DNA from: Garcia nutans
Taxonomy: Eukaryota > Streptophyta > Magnoliopsida > Malpighiales > Euphorbiaceae
Reading direction: 5' to 3'
NCBI GenBank assembly: GCA_947685225.1
Contig: CANTUV010000008.1
Location: forward strand, 40,607,501-40,671,500
DNA: 64,000 nt
Under the pieces are notes generated by a model. It searched no databases and was not told the DNA's origin. It saw nothing but the letters and a program-made list of their open reading frames with translations. Of this stretch, positions 25,467 to 39,547 are shown in pieces. The position numbers and the translations under genes are program-made. The first letter of the stretch is position 1. Each line of letters opens with the position of its first letter.

Positions 25467-28440
25467 ATTATTTTGGTATCAGAGCTTAGGTTCGAGATTC
25501 TCGGCCTAAGTAGAATTAAAAAGAGAAAGTTTTGAAAAACTTAAAGAGAATTAAAAAGAAAAGTTTTGAAATGGAATTTGTAATACATGCATATGCATTC
25601 ACACCTAGGTTCGTCTCGGATGTGGCATTATGTGAATTGTAATGTAATTGAATTAGATGAAATGAATAATAGCATGTGGATAAAGTTCTGCATGAAAGGA
25701 AAATTAAAGAAAGAAATTATATGGAAAAAATTAATATAAGCTTAATTGATAAAATAAATAATGGGAGTTTACTTAAGGAAAGCAAATATTGAAATATTGC
25801 TTATTGAGATGTGGTTGTAATATAAAGAAATGAATAAAAGAATATAGTTGGAAATGAGTTAAAAATAAAATCAAGATTTAAGTATGTAATCTTTTCTATA
25901 CAGTTTGGATCTCTTTCTAATAAACCTTATGTTTGGATTATTAGAGGGAGGAAATATTGTTGGATTGTTAAAATAGATAGATATGTTATTAATTGAAGAG
26001 AGTATGGTGAAATATTAAGTGAGTTGATTGGTATAAACAAAATGTGATCATTTAAGGTTTGGGTGTATAAAGTTAAAGTTTTGTTTAAAAGAAAAAGAGA
26101 TGATGTTGGTTAAGTAAAAAGATATATTGGTATTGTTTATATTGTTATTGTAATGCAACATTGTGATTTCGATGTTAAAAATTGTAATATGTTTGAATAT
26201 TGTGAAAGCTCATGTTAATGGTGGTAATATGCGACATTTGGATTTTTGAAATGAGTTTAATAATTGTGAAAATTATATGTTTGGATGTTGCTTTGTGGTA
26301 TGTATATAAGATGTTTTTAAAGTCGATATTAAGAAAAGATGAGAATTGTAAGTTGAAATTTAAGTGAAATAGTGATTTGAGAATTTAGAATTTTAATGGA
26401 ATGTTGATAAAGATTATTTAGATATTAAACATATGAGCTATTTGCAATGCATATTCTTGCATATGAGAATTTATTTTGAAATAAAAGATAAGTGTGAAAG
26501 AGATGTCACATTAGATATGTGATTAAGATTTTTGTGAAATATTATTATGAGTAGAGTATATATATATATATATTTGTTGTGTTGATAAATACTTTACATT
26601 ATGTCAAAAGAATGAGAATGATAATGTTAAAAAAAATGATGATAAACATTAAATTGGTATAGATTGTATGCGAAAGAGGAATTAAATAAAAGTACATAAG
26701 TGTAATATGTAAGTAATATGAAAAGTGAGTCACATTGTGGATGTGGCCTATGAATATGTAGGTGATAATTATTGGTATAATGATATTAAGAATGATATTG
26801 CATGTATTAGTGGACCTAAGAGAGATTAGGTCTTGAACTGTGCAAAGCTAGATGGATTATGTAATGAAATTAAGAGTGAGAATGGACTCGAGTAATATTG
26901 GATGGTGAAATTGTTATAGTAATCACTGAATCTGATAATTATAAAATATTTTGAGTTCCAAGGTATTTACATGTGGGAAGGTTTTATGTATATGTGTATA
27001 ATGGGAGATTGTAAGTGGATTAGAAATAGATTTGAAATGGAGTGACAAAAGGGAAATTGTGTAAGAATTGTATATGATTGAATTTATATATGTAAGAGAT
27101 GTTAATAGTAATATTGTTGAAATACGAATTACGCTAATGATGACCACATAAATGAGTGCAAATTGAGTTGAAATGGAGTTGGAGTGTGTTAACTCTTGAT
27201 GTAGCAAAAGTTTAGAGAATGAATATGTAATTCCTGTGATCTAATTTAGCTTTGTAATTGGAAAGGTTAAAACAGGAATAATAGAGGAACAGAATTGATT
27301 ATGAGGCTACAGGCATAATCGTTAATCTCTTATGATTATTGATTTGTTTAGTATATTTGGCCGATTAGCTTTGTTATCCCCAGCTTTGGGATTGGGATAA
27401 TATGACTGTAATGCAGTTTTGGTGAGATTGATAATTTTGTTTCTAGAAACGTGATCAAGAATTATAATTGGTAAAGTTATACTTTATCATTTTGTGTTAG
27501 AAATTTTTTTATAATTTTGAAAAGTAAGGAAAGAAAAGAGAATTATGAAAATGTTTTGAGTTATAGATAATGTGATAAAAAGGCAATTATTGTAAGTATA
27601 GTAAAGGTATGAAATGTGAAGAAATATTAAAAAGGGAGAAATTATAAAAAAATATGACTGAAAGTTATATTGAATATGTTTATGGTATGAAGTGAATAAG
27701 TGAATGGGCTTAAGATTTAAGTGAGTGAACTATGGATAGAAAGTATGGTATGAGATGATCATGAGAATTGGTGGAAATTATACTAAGATAGTAGGAAATA
27801 AACTATGTGTATATTGAAAGATAATTTAAATTAATTTGTAATCATGATAATTTTACTGAATGTGGATCTGAAGAGATCAGGATTTGAATATAAGTTTGTT
27901 CTAATGGAATTAGGTTATATATATATTGTGAAATTTCATGATAAGTTTAAATAAATTAATTGTTGATTTGAATTAAACAAGATGGTATATTGTGATAGAT
28001 AGATCAATTGATCTGGATTTGGTTTAAAATTGTGAATCATTATTGAAAATTTAATATGTAAAGTTGTATTAAGAGTAATTATAAAGAGATGAAGTAATAA
28101 CATATTATGAAGATAATGATTAGACGAGGTATAAGTATATTATAAGATGATTTGATTTTTGATATAAAGGTAATTTCATTGGGAATGTGAGAAAATATCT
28201 TGATTGCTTTGTTGAAGAAGTAATAATATATATATATATATATATGTATAATGATGAATTATGAAATTTAAAGAAGTTGATTAACTCTACGGGAGAAGAG
28301 TATAAATTATATGATTTGATGATATAATAACTTAAGAATATAATTAACTTCATATGGAAGTTAAGATGGTATTGTATTATGAATGGATTACAATTATACT
28401 AGATAATTTCGAGGACGAAATTATTTAAGGGGGAGAGAAT
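25467..28440 (+). other. Array body 2 (non-coding)
   Basis: PBS at 25474-25485; PPT ends at 28440. Nearly identical to body 3. A deletion near 27340 relative to bodies 1 and 3 and a longer (AT)n at about 28225-28245 are unit-specific. Confidence 0.88.
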
Positions 28441-28991
28441 TGTAATATTCCAAAATACTCTCGAAAAGTTTTGGAATAATTATTGTTGTATTTGGATTTA
28501 ATGTGTATATTGAAGTGAAGAGAATGTATATGTTGTATCTATGGGAATATATAAAAGTTAAATTAATAAAGGCTAAAAGAAGAGCAATGAATTAACTTAA
28601 TATCTGATTTTGGTGTGCATTGGAATTGTAGTAGTGAGAAGATATGTTGGTAAAATATGTAAGGAAAATATTATAAGAGCTAGATGGATATGAAGGATAA
28701 AATGTATATATGGTATTTGAAGGATATGAGAAATATAAATGCAATATATATAAAATATACATATACCCACATATACATCACATATACATGATGTATAAAA
28801 TGGTGTAGGAAAAGTAAGTTATATAATTAAATAATAATAATAATAATAAAAGGAAAAGAAGAAAAGAAAGTCAAAGAATGGACATGTGTATGGTGGAGAT
28901 GTTAAGGGAATTATATATATATATATATGATAAGTATGAGAAAAGAAGAGAAGATTTTCTTTCTTTCTTCTTCTTTTTCTTCTTCTTGCAC

Positions 28992-29056
<65 letters not shown>

Positions 29057-31719
29057 GATTTCATCAATATACACATCAAATCCAAAGGGATTTTGAGAGA
29101 ATTGAAGAGGGTTATTGAAGATTTGGCATAATATCCAAGTAAGTATTCATTTCCTTGTATGGATTTCTATTGTTTGAGTTTGGATTTGATATGGTTGGTG
29201 TGTGATGGTGATGATAATAAAGATTGAAGTATATATATATATATATGTGGAATTGGTATTTAGATGATGGATTATTGAAATTGTTTAATAAGGGTTTAAT
29301 ATAAAGGAGTTGGAGAATTTAATAATTGATATTTGATTGATGTATGTTTGTGTTTAAGGAAATTGAAAACATAAAATACATGAGTTTGGATCCTAGAGAG
29401 AGATGTGATTTGTGAGTTGTGATCTAAAGTTTTAGAATGAGTTTCATAAGTAATACTTGCATTAGAATTCATGTATCTTATCATTTTATTTGAATTAGGT
29501 TGTGAAGGAAGTGGAATGCTCTACTTTAAGTGGTGAAGAGTTCTTGGAAGGTAAAGTGTATAAATTGGTGTGTGTGGTTCTTAAGGTAAGTACAAACTAC
29601 ATTAATTTGTAATTGTGTTAATGAATCTAATGCATTGTTGATGTGTACTAATGGTGTGAATATTGTGATAAGCATGTACTATATGTGTCTAGAATATTGA
29701 TTACATCCATTTGAATCATGCTATATTGTGTACAATGTGAGTTAATGCAATCAAGGAGGCTTGGCCGTGTTTGGTTTTAAATTTTTGAGAGACACGGCCA
29801 AAATTTAAGGAGAGACACGACCAAGTTTTGGGAGACACGGCCAAGTTAGGGGAAACTTGGCCGTGTTGGATGATTTTTGGAGAGACACGGCCACTGTCTT
29901 GGCCGTGTCCCTTGACTGTGTCTGCCACTGCCTGATTTCTTCATTCATATTGGTTTCTTTGGATTTAAGGGAGACACGGCCAAGCTAAGGGAGTCTTGGC
30001 CGTGTTGGAGCTTGTGTTGAGAGACACGGCCATAAGCTTGGCCGTGTCCCTTGAATGTGTTAGCTATTGATATTTATTCTTGACTATTCTTACATTGTGG
30101 AATCCTCCAAAGGTCTTTTTGTATCTACACTTTAAATATACTTAAAACAAAGATGACCTAAACAAATGTATATTGAGGATTCTAAATCTAAGAATAATGC
30201 AAATTATATATGTGTATATCAATGATGATCATTTTTAATGGATGTTTAATATGTTTGATTATGTATATTTCAACAATGAGGTATTATAATGTGAAATGAG
30301 ACACATGCTTATGAGATATAATGCTATGAGTTGGTTATACTACATGAGTATCCTATTGGCAATGAATATAGCATGGAGAGCTATGTTGAGTAATGAAACT
30401 ATGAAGATAAAATATGAATGTTTTGATATGATATGATAGGGAACAATGAAAGGTTTTGAAATATACTATTCTCTTATATTGGTTTTGAATCTTGATTGTG
30501 ACATTAGCATTACATTGAAGCCATTGTGATTGGCTATGATGATTCAAATGTGATGTGAAGCCATTGTGATTGGCTATGATGATTCAATTGAGAATGAAAT
30601 TGCGAAATGAATTGTGTGGCTAATGTGTTATTCCATTTTCAGAGTTTGTGGTTGGTGGCATGCCTAATATTGGTAACAATCTCTTGAAGTTAGGTTGGAT
30701 TTGATCCTTGAAGCCTAATTGAGATGTTACAACCCTTGAAGCTAGGTTGGGTTGGTTCTTAAAGCCAAGTTGGGTTGATACTTGGCATGCTTTGTTCCCC
30801 TTGAAGCTTGGTTGAACCTAATCCTTGAAGCCTAGTTGGGTTTATGATAATGATAAATGTGATAATTAAACCAAAACATTAACTCTGAAAGTGGAATGGC
30901 ATATTAGTTTCTTTTGGGACCATGCTTATGCTTGTTGATATGTGATTCTTGAATAGTGAAACAAATGAATAATGAGATATATGTTGTTTTTGCTTTAATA
31001 TGTCCTATAGAGTGAGATATAATGTTATGTGATAGTTATAATACATAAGTAAATTATTGACAGTGGATGTCGATTAAAAGAACTATGTTGAATGATGAGA
31101 AATGAAAGTACAACATGAAAGTAAAATATGGATGTGAATGTAGACATTGAGAATATTTTTATGAATATCTTAATAAGTCATGGAGTTGTGATTTGTGTCA
31201 ATAATATATGTGTATATGCGTATATAATAAAGACATTAGTAGAAGTATATAGGAAAGGTGTATTCAATATGGGAAAACTTGGTAAGAAAATAATGACATA
31301 AAGTTATCATGAAAATATAATTTTTCTGTAATGTATATTTATAGGAATTATTTGTATTACTAAGCTCTCGGGCTTAGCGCGGTTGTGTAATCGCGCAAGT
31401 GGTTATGTGGTTGATCTAGAAGTCCAGCTGTTATGCTACGAGAAGAGTAAGAGTGTTTCGAGACCAACTAGAAGGTGATGCATACATGTGTGATTTAATT
31501 ATATTGTATTTTAAATAAGAATGAGATTATTATATACATATATAAGATCCTTGAAAGTATAATGATTTTGTAAATGTTCTTTAAATTAATGTAATATTGT
31601 TTGAACTCGGATAAAGGTTTTTAATTTGAATCTAAAAGTGACATTCTTATACTTTATATACGTATTGTATGTATACTAGGTATATGTATAGTACTTATAT
31701 AGAGTATGAGGGTGTTACA
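28441..31719 (+). repeat. Array LTR-c (3279 bp)
   Basis: Starts TGTAATATTCC like LTR-a, but carries the LTR-b variants from about 900 bp onward. Confidence 0.92.
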
Positions 31720-34684
31720 ATTATTTTGGTATCAGAGCTTAGGTTCGAGATTCTCGGCCTAAGTAGAATTAAAAAGAGAAAGTTTTGAAAAACTTAAAGA
31801 GAATTAAAAAGAAAAGTTTTGAAATGGAATTTGTAATACATGCATATGCATTCACACCTAGGTTCGTCTCGGATGTGGCATTATGTGAATTGTAATGTAA
31901 TTGAATTAGATGAAATGAATAATAGCATGTGGATAAAGTTCTGCATGAAAGGAAAATTAAAGAAAGAAATTATATGGAAAAAATTAATATAAGCTTAATT
32001 GATAAAATAAATAATGGGAGTTTACTTAAGGAAAGCAAATATTGAAATATTGCTTATTGAGATGTGGTTGTAATATAAAGAAATGAATAAAAGAATATAG
32101 TTGGAAATGAGTTAAAAATAAAATCAAGATTTAAGTATGTAATCTTTTCTATACAGTTTGGATCTCTTTCTAATAAACCTTATGTTTGGATTATTAGAGG
32201 GAGGAAATATTGTTGGATTGTTAAAATAGATAGATATGTTATTAATTGAAGAGAGTATGGTGAAATATTAAGTGAGTTGATTGGTATAAACAAAATGTGA
32301 TCATTTAAGGTTTGGGTGTATAAAGTTAAAGTTTTGTTTAAAAGAAAAAGAGATGATGTTGGTTAAGTAAAAAGATATATTGGTATTGTTTATATTGTTA
32401 TTGTAATGCAACATTGTGATTTCGATGTTAAAAATTGTAATATGTTTGAATATTGTGAAAGCTCATGTTAATGGTGGTAATATGCGACATTTGGATTTTT
32501 GAAATGAGTTTAATAATTGTGAAAATTATATGTTTGGATGTTGCTTTGTGGTATGTATATAAGATGTTTTTAAAGTCGATATTAAGAAAAGATGAGAATT
32601 GTAAGTTGAAATTTAAGTGAAATAGTGATTTGAGAATTTAGAATTTTAATGGAATGTTGATAAAGATTATTTAGATATTAAACATATGAGCTATTTGCAA
32701 TGCATATTCTTGCATATGAGAATTTATTTTGAAATAAAAGATAAGTGTGAAAGAGATGTCACATTAGATATGTGATTAAGATTTTTGTGAAATATTATTA
32801 TGAGTAGAGTATATATATATATTTGTTGTGTTGATAAATACTTTACATTATGTCAAAAGAATGAGAATGATAATGTTAAAAAAAATGATGATAAACATTA
32901 AATTGGTATAGATTGTATGCGAAAGAGGAATTAAATAAAAGTACATAAGTGTAATATGTAAGTAATATGAAAAGTGAGTCACATTGTGGATGTGGCCTAT
33001 GAATATGTAGGTGATAATTATTGGTATAATGATATTAAGAATGATATTGCATGTATTAGTGGACCTAAGAGAGATTAGGTCTTGAACTGTGCAAAGCTAG
33101 ATGGATTATGTAATGAAATTAAGAGTGAGAATGGACTCGAGTAATATTGGATGGTGAAATTGTTATAGTAATCACTGAATCTGATAATTATAAAATATTT
33201 TGAGTTCCAAGGTATTTACATGTGGGAAGGTTTTATGTATATGTGTATAATGGGAGATTGTAAGTGGATTAGAAATAGATTTGAAATGGAGTGACAAAAG
33301 GGAAATTGTGTAAGAATTGTATATGATTGAATTTATATATGTAAGAGATGTTAATAGTAATATTGTTGAAATACGAATTACGCTAATGATGACCACATAA
33401 ATGAGTGCAAATTGAGTTGAAATGGAGTTGGAGTGTGTTAACTCTTGATGTAGCAAAAGTTTAGAGAATGAATATGTAATTCCTGTGATCTAATTTAGCT
33501 TTGTAATTGGAAAGGTTAAAACAGGAATAATAGAGGAACAGAATTGATTATGAGGCTACAGGCATAATCGTTAATCTCTTATGATTATATGATTTGTTTA
33601 GTATATTTGGCCGATTAGCTTTGTTATCCCCAGCTTTGGGATTGGGATAATATGACTGTAATGCAGTTTTGGTGAGATTGATAATTTTGTTTCTAGAAAC
33701 GTGATCGAGAATTATAATTGGTAAAGTTATACTTTATCATTTTGTGTTAGAAATTTTTTTATAATTTTGAAAAGTAAGGAAAGAAAAGAGAATTATGAAA
33801 ATGTTTTGAGTTATAGATAATGTGATAAAAAGGCAATTATTGTAAGTATAGTAAAGGTATGAAATGTGAAGAAATATTAAAAAGGGAGAAATTATAAAAA
33901 AATATGACTGAAAGTTATATTGAATATGTTTATGGTATGAAGTGAATAAGTGAATGGGCTTAAGATTTAAGTGAGTGAACTATGGATAGAAAGTATGGTA
34001 TGAGATGATCATGAGAATTGGTGGAAATTATACTAAGATAGTAGGAAATAAACTATGTGTATATTGAAAGATAATTTAAATTAATTTGTAATCATGATAA
34101 TTTTACTGAATGTGGATCTGAAGAGATCAGGATTTGAATATAAGTTTGTTCTAATGGAATTAGGTTATATATATATTGTGAAATTTCATGATAAGTTTAA
34201 ATAAATTAATTGTTGATTTGAATTAAACAAGATGGTATATTGTGATAGATAGATCAATTGATCTGGATTTGGTTTAAAATTGTGAATCATTATTGAAAAT
34301 TTAATATGTAAAGTTGTATTAAGAGTAATTATAAAGAGATGAAGTAATAGCATATTATGAAGATAATGATTAGACGAGGTATAAGTATATTATAAGATGA
34401 TTTGATTTTTGATATAAAGGTAATTTCATTGGGAATGTGAGAAAATATCTTGATTGCTTTGTTGAAGAAGTAATAATATATATATATATGTATAATGATG
34501 AATTATGAAATTTAAAGAAGTTGATTAACTCTACGGGAGAAGAGTATAAATTATATGATTTGATGATATAATAACTTAAGAATATAATTAACTTCATATG
34601 GAAGTTAAGATGGTATTGTATTATGAATGGATTACAATTATACTAGATAATTTCGAGGACGAAATTATTTAAGGGGGAGAGAAT
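31720..34684 (+). other. Array body 3 (non-coding)
   Basis: PBS at 31727-31738; PPT ends at 34684. It shares body 2 variants early (for example CTAGGTTCG near 31858) and has the shortest (AT)n tract, near 32811-32821. Confidence 0.88.
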
Positions 34685-35238
34685 TGTAATATTTCAAAAT
34701 ACTCTCGAAAAGTTTTGGAATAATTATTGTTGTATTTGGATTTATTGTGTATATTGAAGTGAAGAGAATGTATATGTTGTATCTATGGGAATATATAAAA
34801 GTTAAATTAATAAAGGCTAAAAGAAGAGCAATGAATTAACTTAATATCTGATTTTGGTGTGCATTGGAATTGTAGTAGTGAGAAGATATGTTGGTAAAAT
34901 ATGTAAGGAAAATATTATAAGAGCTAGATGGATATGAAGGATAAAATGTATATATGGTATTTGAAGGATATGAGAAATATAAATGCAATATATATAAAAT
35001 ATACATATACCCACATATACATCACATATACATGATGTATAAAATGGTGTAGGAAAAGTAAGTTATATAATTAAATAATAATAATAATAATAAAAGGAAA
35101 AGAAGAAAAGAAAGTCAAAGAATGGACATGTGTATGGTGGAGATGTTAAGGGAATTATATATATATATATATATGATAAGTATGAGAAAAGAAGAGAAGA
35201 TTTTCTTTCTTTCTTCTTCTTTTTCTTCTTCTTGCACG

Positions 35239-35309
<71 letters not shown>

Positions 35310-36779
35310 GATTTCATCAATATACACATCAAATCCAAAGGGATTTTGAGAGAATTGAAGAGGGTTATTGGAGATTTGGCATAATATCCAAGTAAGTATT
35401 CATTTCCTTGTATGGATTTCTATTGTTTGAGTTTGGATTTGATATGGTTGGTGTGTGATGGTGATGATAATAAAGATTGAAGTATATATATATATATGTG
35501 GAATTGGTATTTAGATGATGGATTATTGAAATTGTTTAATAAGGGTTTAATATAAAGGAGTTGGAGAATTTAATAATTGATATATGATTGATGTATGTTT
35601 GTGTTTAAGGAAATTGAAAACATAAAATACATGAGTTTGGATCCTAGAGAGAGATGTGATTTGTGAGTTGTGATCTAAAGTTTTAGAATGAGTTTCATAA
35701 GTAATACTTGCATTAGAATTCATGTATCTTATCATTTTATTTGAATTAGGTTGTGAAGGAAGTGGAATGCTCTACTTTAAGTGGTGAAGAGTTTTTGGAA
35801 GGTAAAGTGTATAAATTGGTGTGTGTGGTTCTTAAGGTAAGTACAAACTACATTAATTTGTAATTGTGTTAATGAATCTAATGCATTGTTGATGTGTACT
35901 AATGGTGTGAATATTGTGATAAGCATGTACTATATGTGTCTAGAATATTGATTACATCCATTTGAATCATGCTATATTGTGTACAATGTGAGTTAATGCA
36001 ATCAAGGAGGCTTGGCCGTGTTTGGTTTTTAAATTTTTGAGAGACACGGCCAAAATTTAAGGAGAGACACGGCCAAGTTTTGGGAGACACAGCCAAGTTA
36101 GGGGAAACTTGGCCGTGTTGGATGATTTTTGGAGAGACACGACCACTGTCTTGGCCGTGTCCCTTGACTGTGTCTGCCACTGCCTGATTTCTTCATTCAT
36201 ATTGGTTTCTTTGGATTTAAGGGAGACACGGCCAAGCTAAGGGAGTCTTGGCCGTGTTGGAGCTTGTGTTGAGAGACACGGCGACAAGCTTGGCCGTGTC
36301 CCTTGAGTGTGTTAGCTATTGATATTTATTCTTGACTATTCTTACATTGTGGAATCCTCCAAAGGTCTTTTTGTATCTACACTTTAAATATACTTAAAAC
36401 AAAGATGACCTAAACAAATGTATATTGAGGATTGTAAATCTAAGAATAATGCAAATTATATATGTGTATATCAATGATGATCATTTTTAATGGATGTTTA
36501 ATATGTTTGATTATGTATATTTCAACAATGAGGTATTATAATGTGAAATGAGACACATGCTTATGAGATATAATGCTATGAGTTGGTTATACTACATGAG
36601 TATCCTATTGGCAATGAATATAGCATGGAGAGCTATGTTGAGTAATGAAACTATGAAGATAAAATATGAATGTTTTGATATGATATGATAGGGAACAATG
36701 ACAGGTTTTGAAATATACTATTCTCTTATATTGGTTTTGAATCTTGATTGTGACATTAGCATTACATTGAAGCCATTGT
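34685..36779 (+). repeat. Array LTR-d, first part
   Basis: Starts TGTAATATTTC and follows the other LTRs up to GAAGCCATTGT, where the Tekay element is inserted. It resumes at 46859. Confidence 0.92.
36775..36779. repeat. Left TSD (ATTGT) of the Tekay element
   Basis: Identical to 46854-46858. Uninterrupted LTRs have one ATTGT at this position (for example 18006-18010). Confidence 0.95.
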
Positions 36780-39385
36780 TGTAATATCCTCATTTATGCC
36801 CTAGAAGTTTTGCATATTGTTGTTGTTGTTATTGTTATATATTGGATTGAATATATGTGTTAAATTGTAAGAGAAAAGAAATTGAGAAGAGAAAGTATAT
36901 GTATATGTATTTTGGGAAGAAATAGGGTTTAGAGACAAATTTATATGTTGTGTATATGTTAATATATATGACATATAAAGTGGTCAAAAGGCTTGGTCAA
37001 TGCAAGAGAAGATATTTATTTGAGATTGGTAAATTACTTAATTGGGCACATATAAGACAAAAAGATAATTATGTGAATAAGGGCACTTTGGTAATTGCTT
37101 GGATAAAATCACATGGTGGATATTTAAAGAAGGTTTGACTTGTGTTTTCTTCATCATTTCTTCTTCCTCTTCTTGTTGATGGCCGGCCCTCCATAGCCAA
37201 AGAGAAAGAAAGAGACAAGTGATGGTTTTGATGATTTCAAGCTTAAATTGAAGAAAGATTAAGTGTTCAAGTGTTGATTTAAGAAGTTTTTAACTAAGGT
37301 AAGATCTTTTCTCTAATTTCTTCAATTCTTTTGAAGTGGTATGATTAAGTTGCTTATGGTATGATTGTAAGTATTGATTTTGCTTGATAGATGAGAAGTT
37401 GGGTTGGTGTGGGTGATGGAAGAGTAAGATTGGTGTTTAGTGAAATTGTTTCTGTTTTAGGATTAGTAAAGGCTGTGACTTGTATGATTTTTAATTAATT
37501 TTAGAAAAATGTTCTTGAAGTGAATTTTTGATATGTTGTGCCTCTATGAGTCTAGAATGACTGAAAAATATGTTGATTCGATTTTGGAATGGTTATGAGT
37601 TTAGAAAGATTATTTTTATTAGACCTGTTCCAGCAGGTACCTTAACTGAGACAGCTCTATTTCGGGATTTTTAATAAAATGTAGAAAAATCATATTTAAT
37701 TGAATTTTGGATATGTTGTTGTTTAGTGAGTCTAGTATTTGAGAAAAATAATTTGGAACCACGTTGATTGAATTTGATTTATGGAATTCACAAAGTTCAG
37801 AACTGCTGCCAGGATGCAGGGCAATTGGGGCAGTCTGGTTAGGTGAACTATTTGACCAAGATTTTGTGTTCAGTTTGATCTGAAATTTTAAAGGGATGAT
37901 TTTAAGATACAAAACTAAATTCTGTAAAAATTTTAGAATTTTTAGTCAATTAGATTATTTTATACAATTTTTCAAAATAAGGATAAAATGGAGTCTAAAA
38001 CCAGAATGTATTATTTATATGAATCATATCAATTGTTCTTTGCCCTAATTGCATTGTTGAGATTGAGCAATGTTATGTTATGCATTGTGAATGGTTATGT
38101 GTTTCATGAATGATATACATTGAAATTGAAATGATAATTCAAATAAGACATGATATGAGACAATGCCATTGTGATTGGCTATGATGATGATATTGAAAGA
38201 AAGAAGGCATGTTTGCCTAAATGTGATGAGAATTTGAGAATGGAAATGGTAAGTATATAATAAATGAATTGTTTGTTTAATATGTTATTCAGTTTCAGAG
38301 TTCTGGATTTGGGTGGCATGCCTAAGAAATGATGAAAGGTAACAGTCTTGCCGGGTTGAGGATCTCCTCAAATGTGTTGAGTTGATGGTCCAAGAGACTG
38401 GGTCTGTTACACTATGAGAATTGTGAATATGAAATATATGATTTGTAACAGTCTTGCCGGGTTGAGGATCTCCTCAAATGTGTTGAGTTGATGGTCCAAG
38501 AGACTGGGTCTGTTACACTATGAGAATTGTGACTATGAACCAAAGCAGTAACTCTGAACTCTGAATATCGTATTAAATATTTGTTGGGCCCATAGGTGTC
38601 AAGGTTATATGAATGTCCTAAATAATGTTATGAGTTAATTAAATAAGATGTTGGTTATTGAGTAATGTTGAATGTGGAAAGATGTTGAAATGTGGTATGC
38701 TCATATGACTATGATTTGTGAAATGCATAATTATGTGTTAACTTTATATTTATAATGTTGATCTTATTAATAGCATATGTGGCATTGTATTGCATTAAAA
38801 CAATACTATTAGCATGTTTTATCTTACTAAGTCGTTGGCTTAGCGCGATAGTGTTTAATCGCGCAGGTAATAGAGTGGATAGAGTTGAACCCGAGAGTTC
38901 TTCAAGACCAAGTGAGAGTAGACCTTGTTGAATCCATTTTGGGAGCTTAAAGATCAGAGTAGACTTGCCAATCATGTATATTTCTTTATATTTTGTAAAG
39001 AAATGTTTAATATGTAAATATGTAAATATTTTATAACTTCCGCTGTGTAATATTTAAAAATGGGGGATTGTCACAAAACCTTTATTTTATGTTGTACTAG
39101 AAGTGTAAATTCTTTTTGCAGGTTGTAGTTGAGGTTACAAGGGGGATTTATTGGGAGTGTACTGAGAATGATTTTGTTTGCATTGGGTTGTGTAAAATGT
39201 TTTTAAAAATAAGAAAAAAACCGGTTTTGTCGACACTTGGGACTCAATTTTTAGGCGAAACTATGGCAAAATTTTTGAAAAAAAAAATTGGAACTAAAAT
39301 TTGACTAAGTAAAATTGGTAGCAACATTAGGTTAGTGTGGCGCCTCTACTCAACTTACATATGTAGGTCGGGAAGGGGTGTTACA
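36780..39385 (+). repeat. 5' LTR of the Tekay element
   Basis: TGTAATATCCTC...GGTGTTACA. It contains a 106-bp tandem duplication (38339-38540), the double-dyad site (38827-38864) and a 24-base stretch at 38165-38188 identical to 18003-18026 of the array LTR. The segment 38160-38345 aligns with 18000-18190 of LTR-a, supporting common ancestry. Confidence 0.95.
38339..38540 (+). repeat. 106-bp tandem duplication in the Tekay LTR
   Basis: Two near-identical copies start at 38339 and 38445. Each is closed by GTAACAG and CTGTTAC and holds an inner GAGGA/TCCTC dyad. The same pair is at 45807-46008 in the 3' LTR. Confidence 0.85.
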
Positions 39386-39390
39386 ATTTT

Positions 39391-39403
39391 TGGTATCAGA
39401 GCC
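39391..39403 (+). other. Primer-binding site of the Tekay element
   Basis: TGGTATCAGAGCC matches the complement of the plant initiator-Met tRNA 3' end over 13 bases, five bases after the LTR. Confidence 0.9.
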
Positions 39404-39547
39404 TAGGTTTGAGATTCTCAACCTAGGTAAAATGTAATAAAAATAATATTTTTACTTAAAAAGTGGTTTTGAATAACATATACGTTTGAGATTGGCAGTC
39501 TCTGATCTTTAATAAGATATAATCTGCTGTGTTTGCAGTGTTAGGTT

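Noticed and set aside
39116..39304. 62-codon frame near the end of both Tekay LTRs
   Set aside because: Duplicated only because it is LTR sequence; no similarity or leader context.
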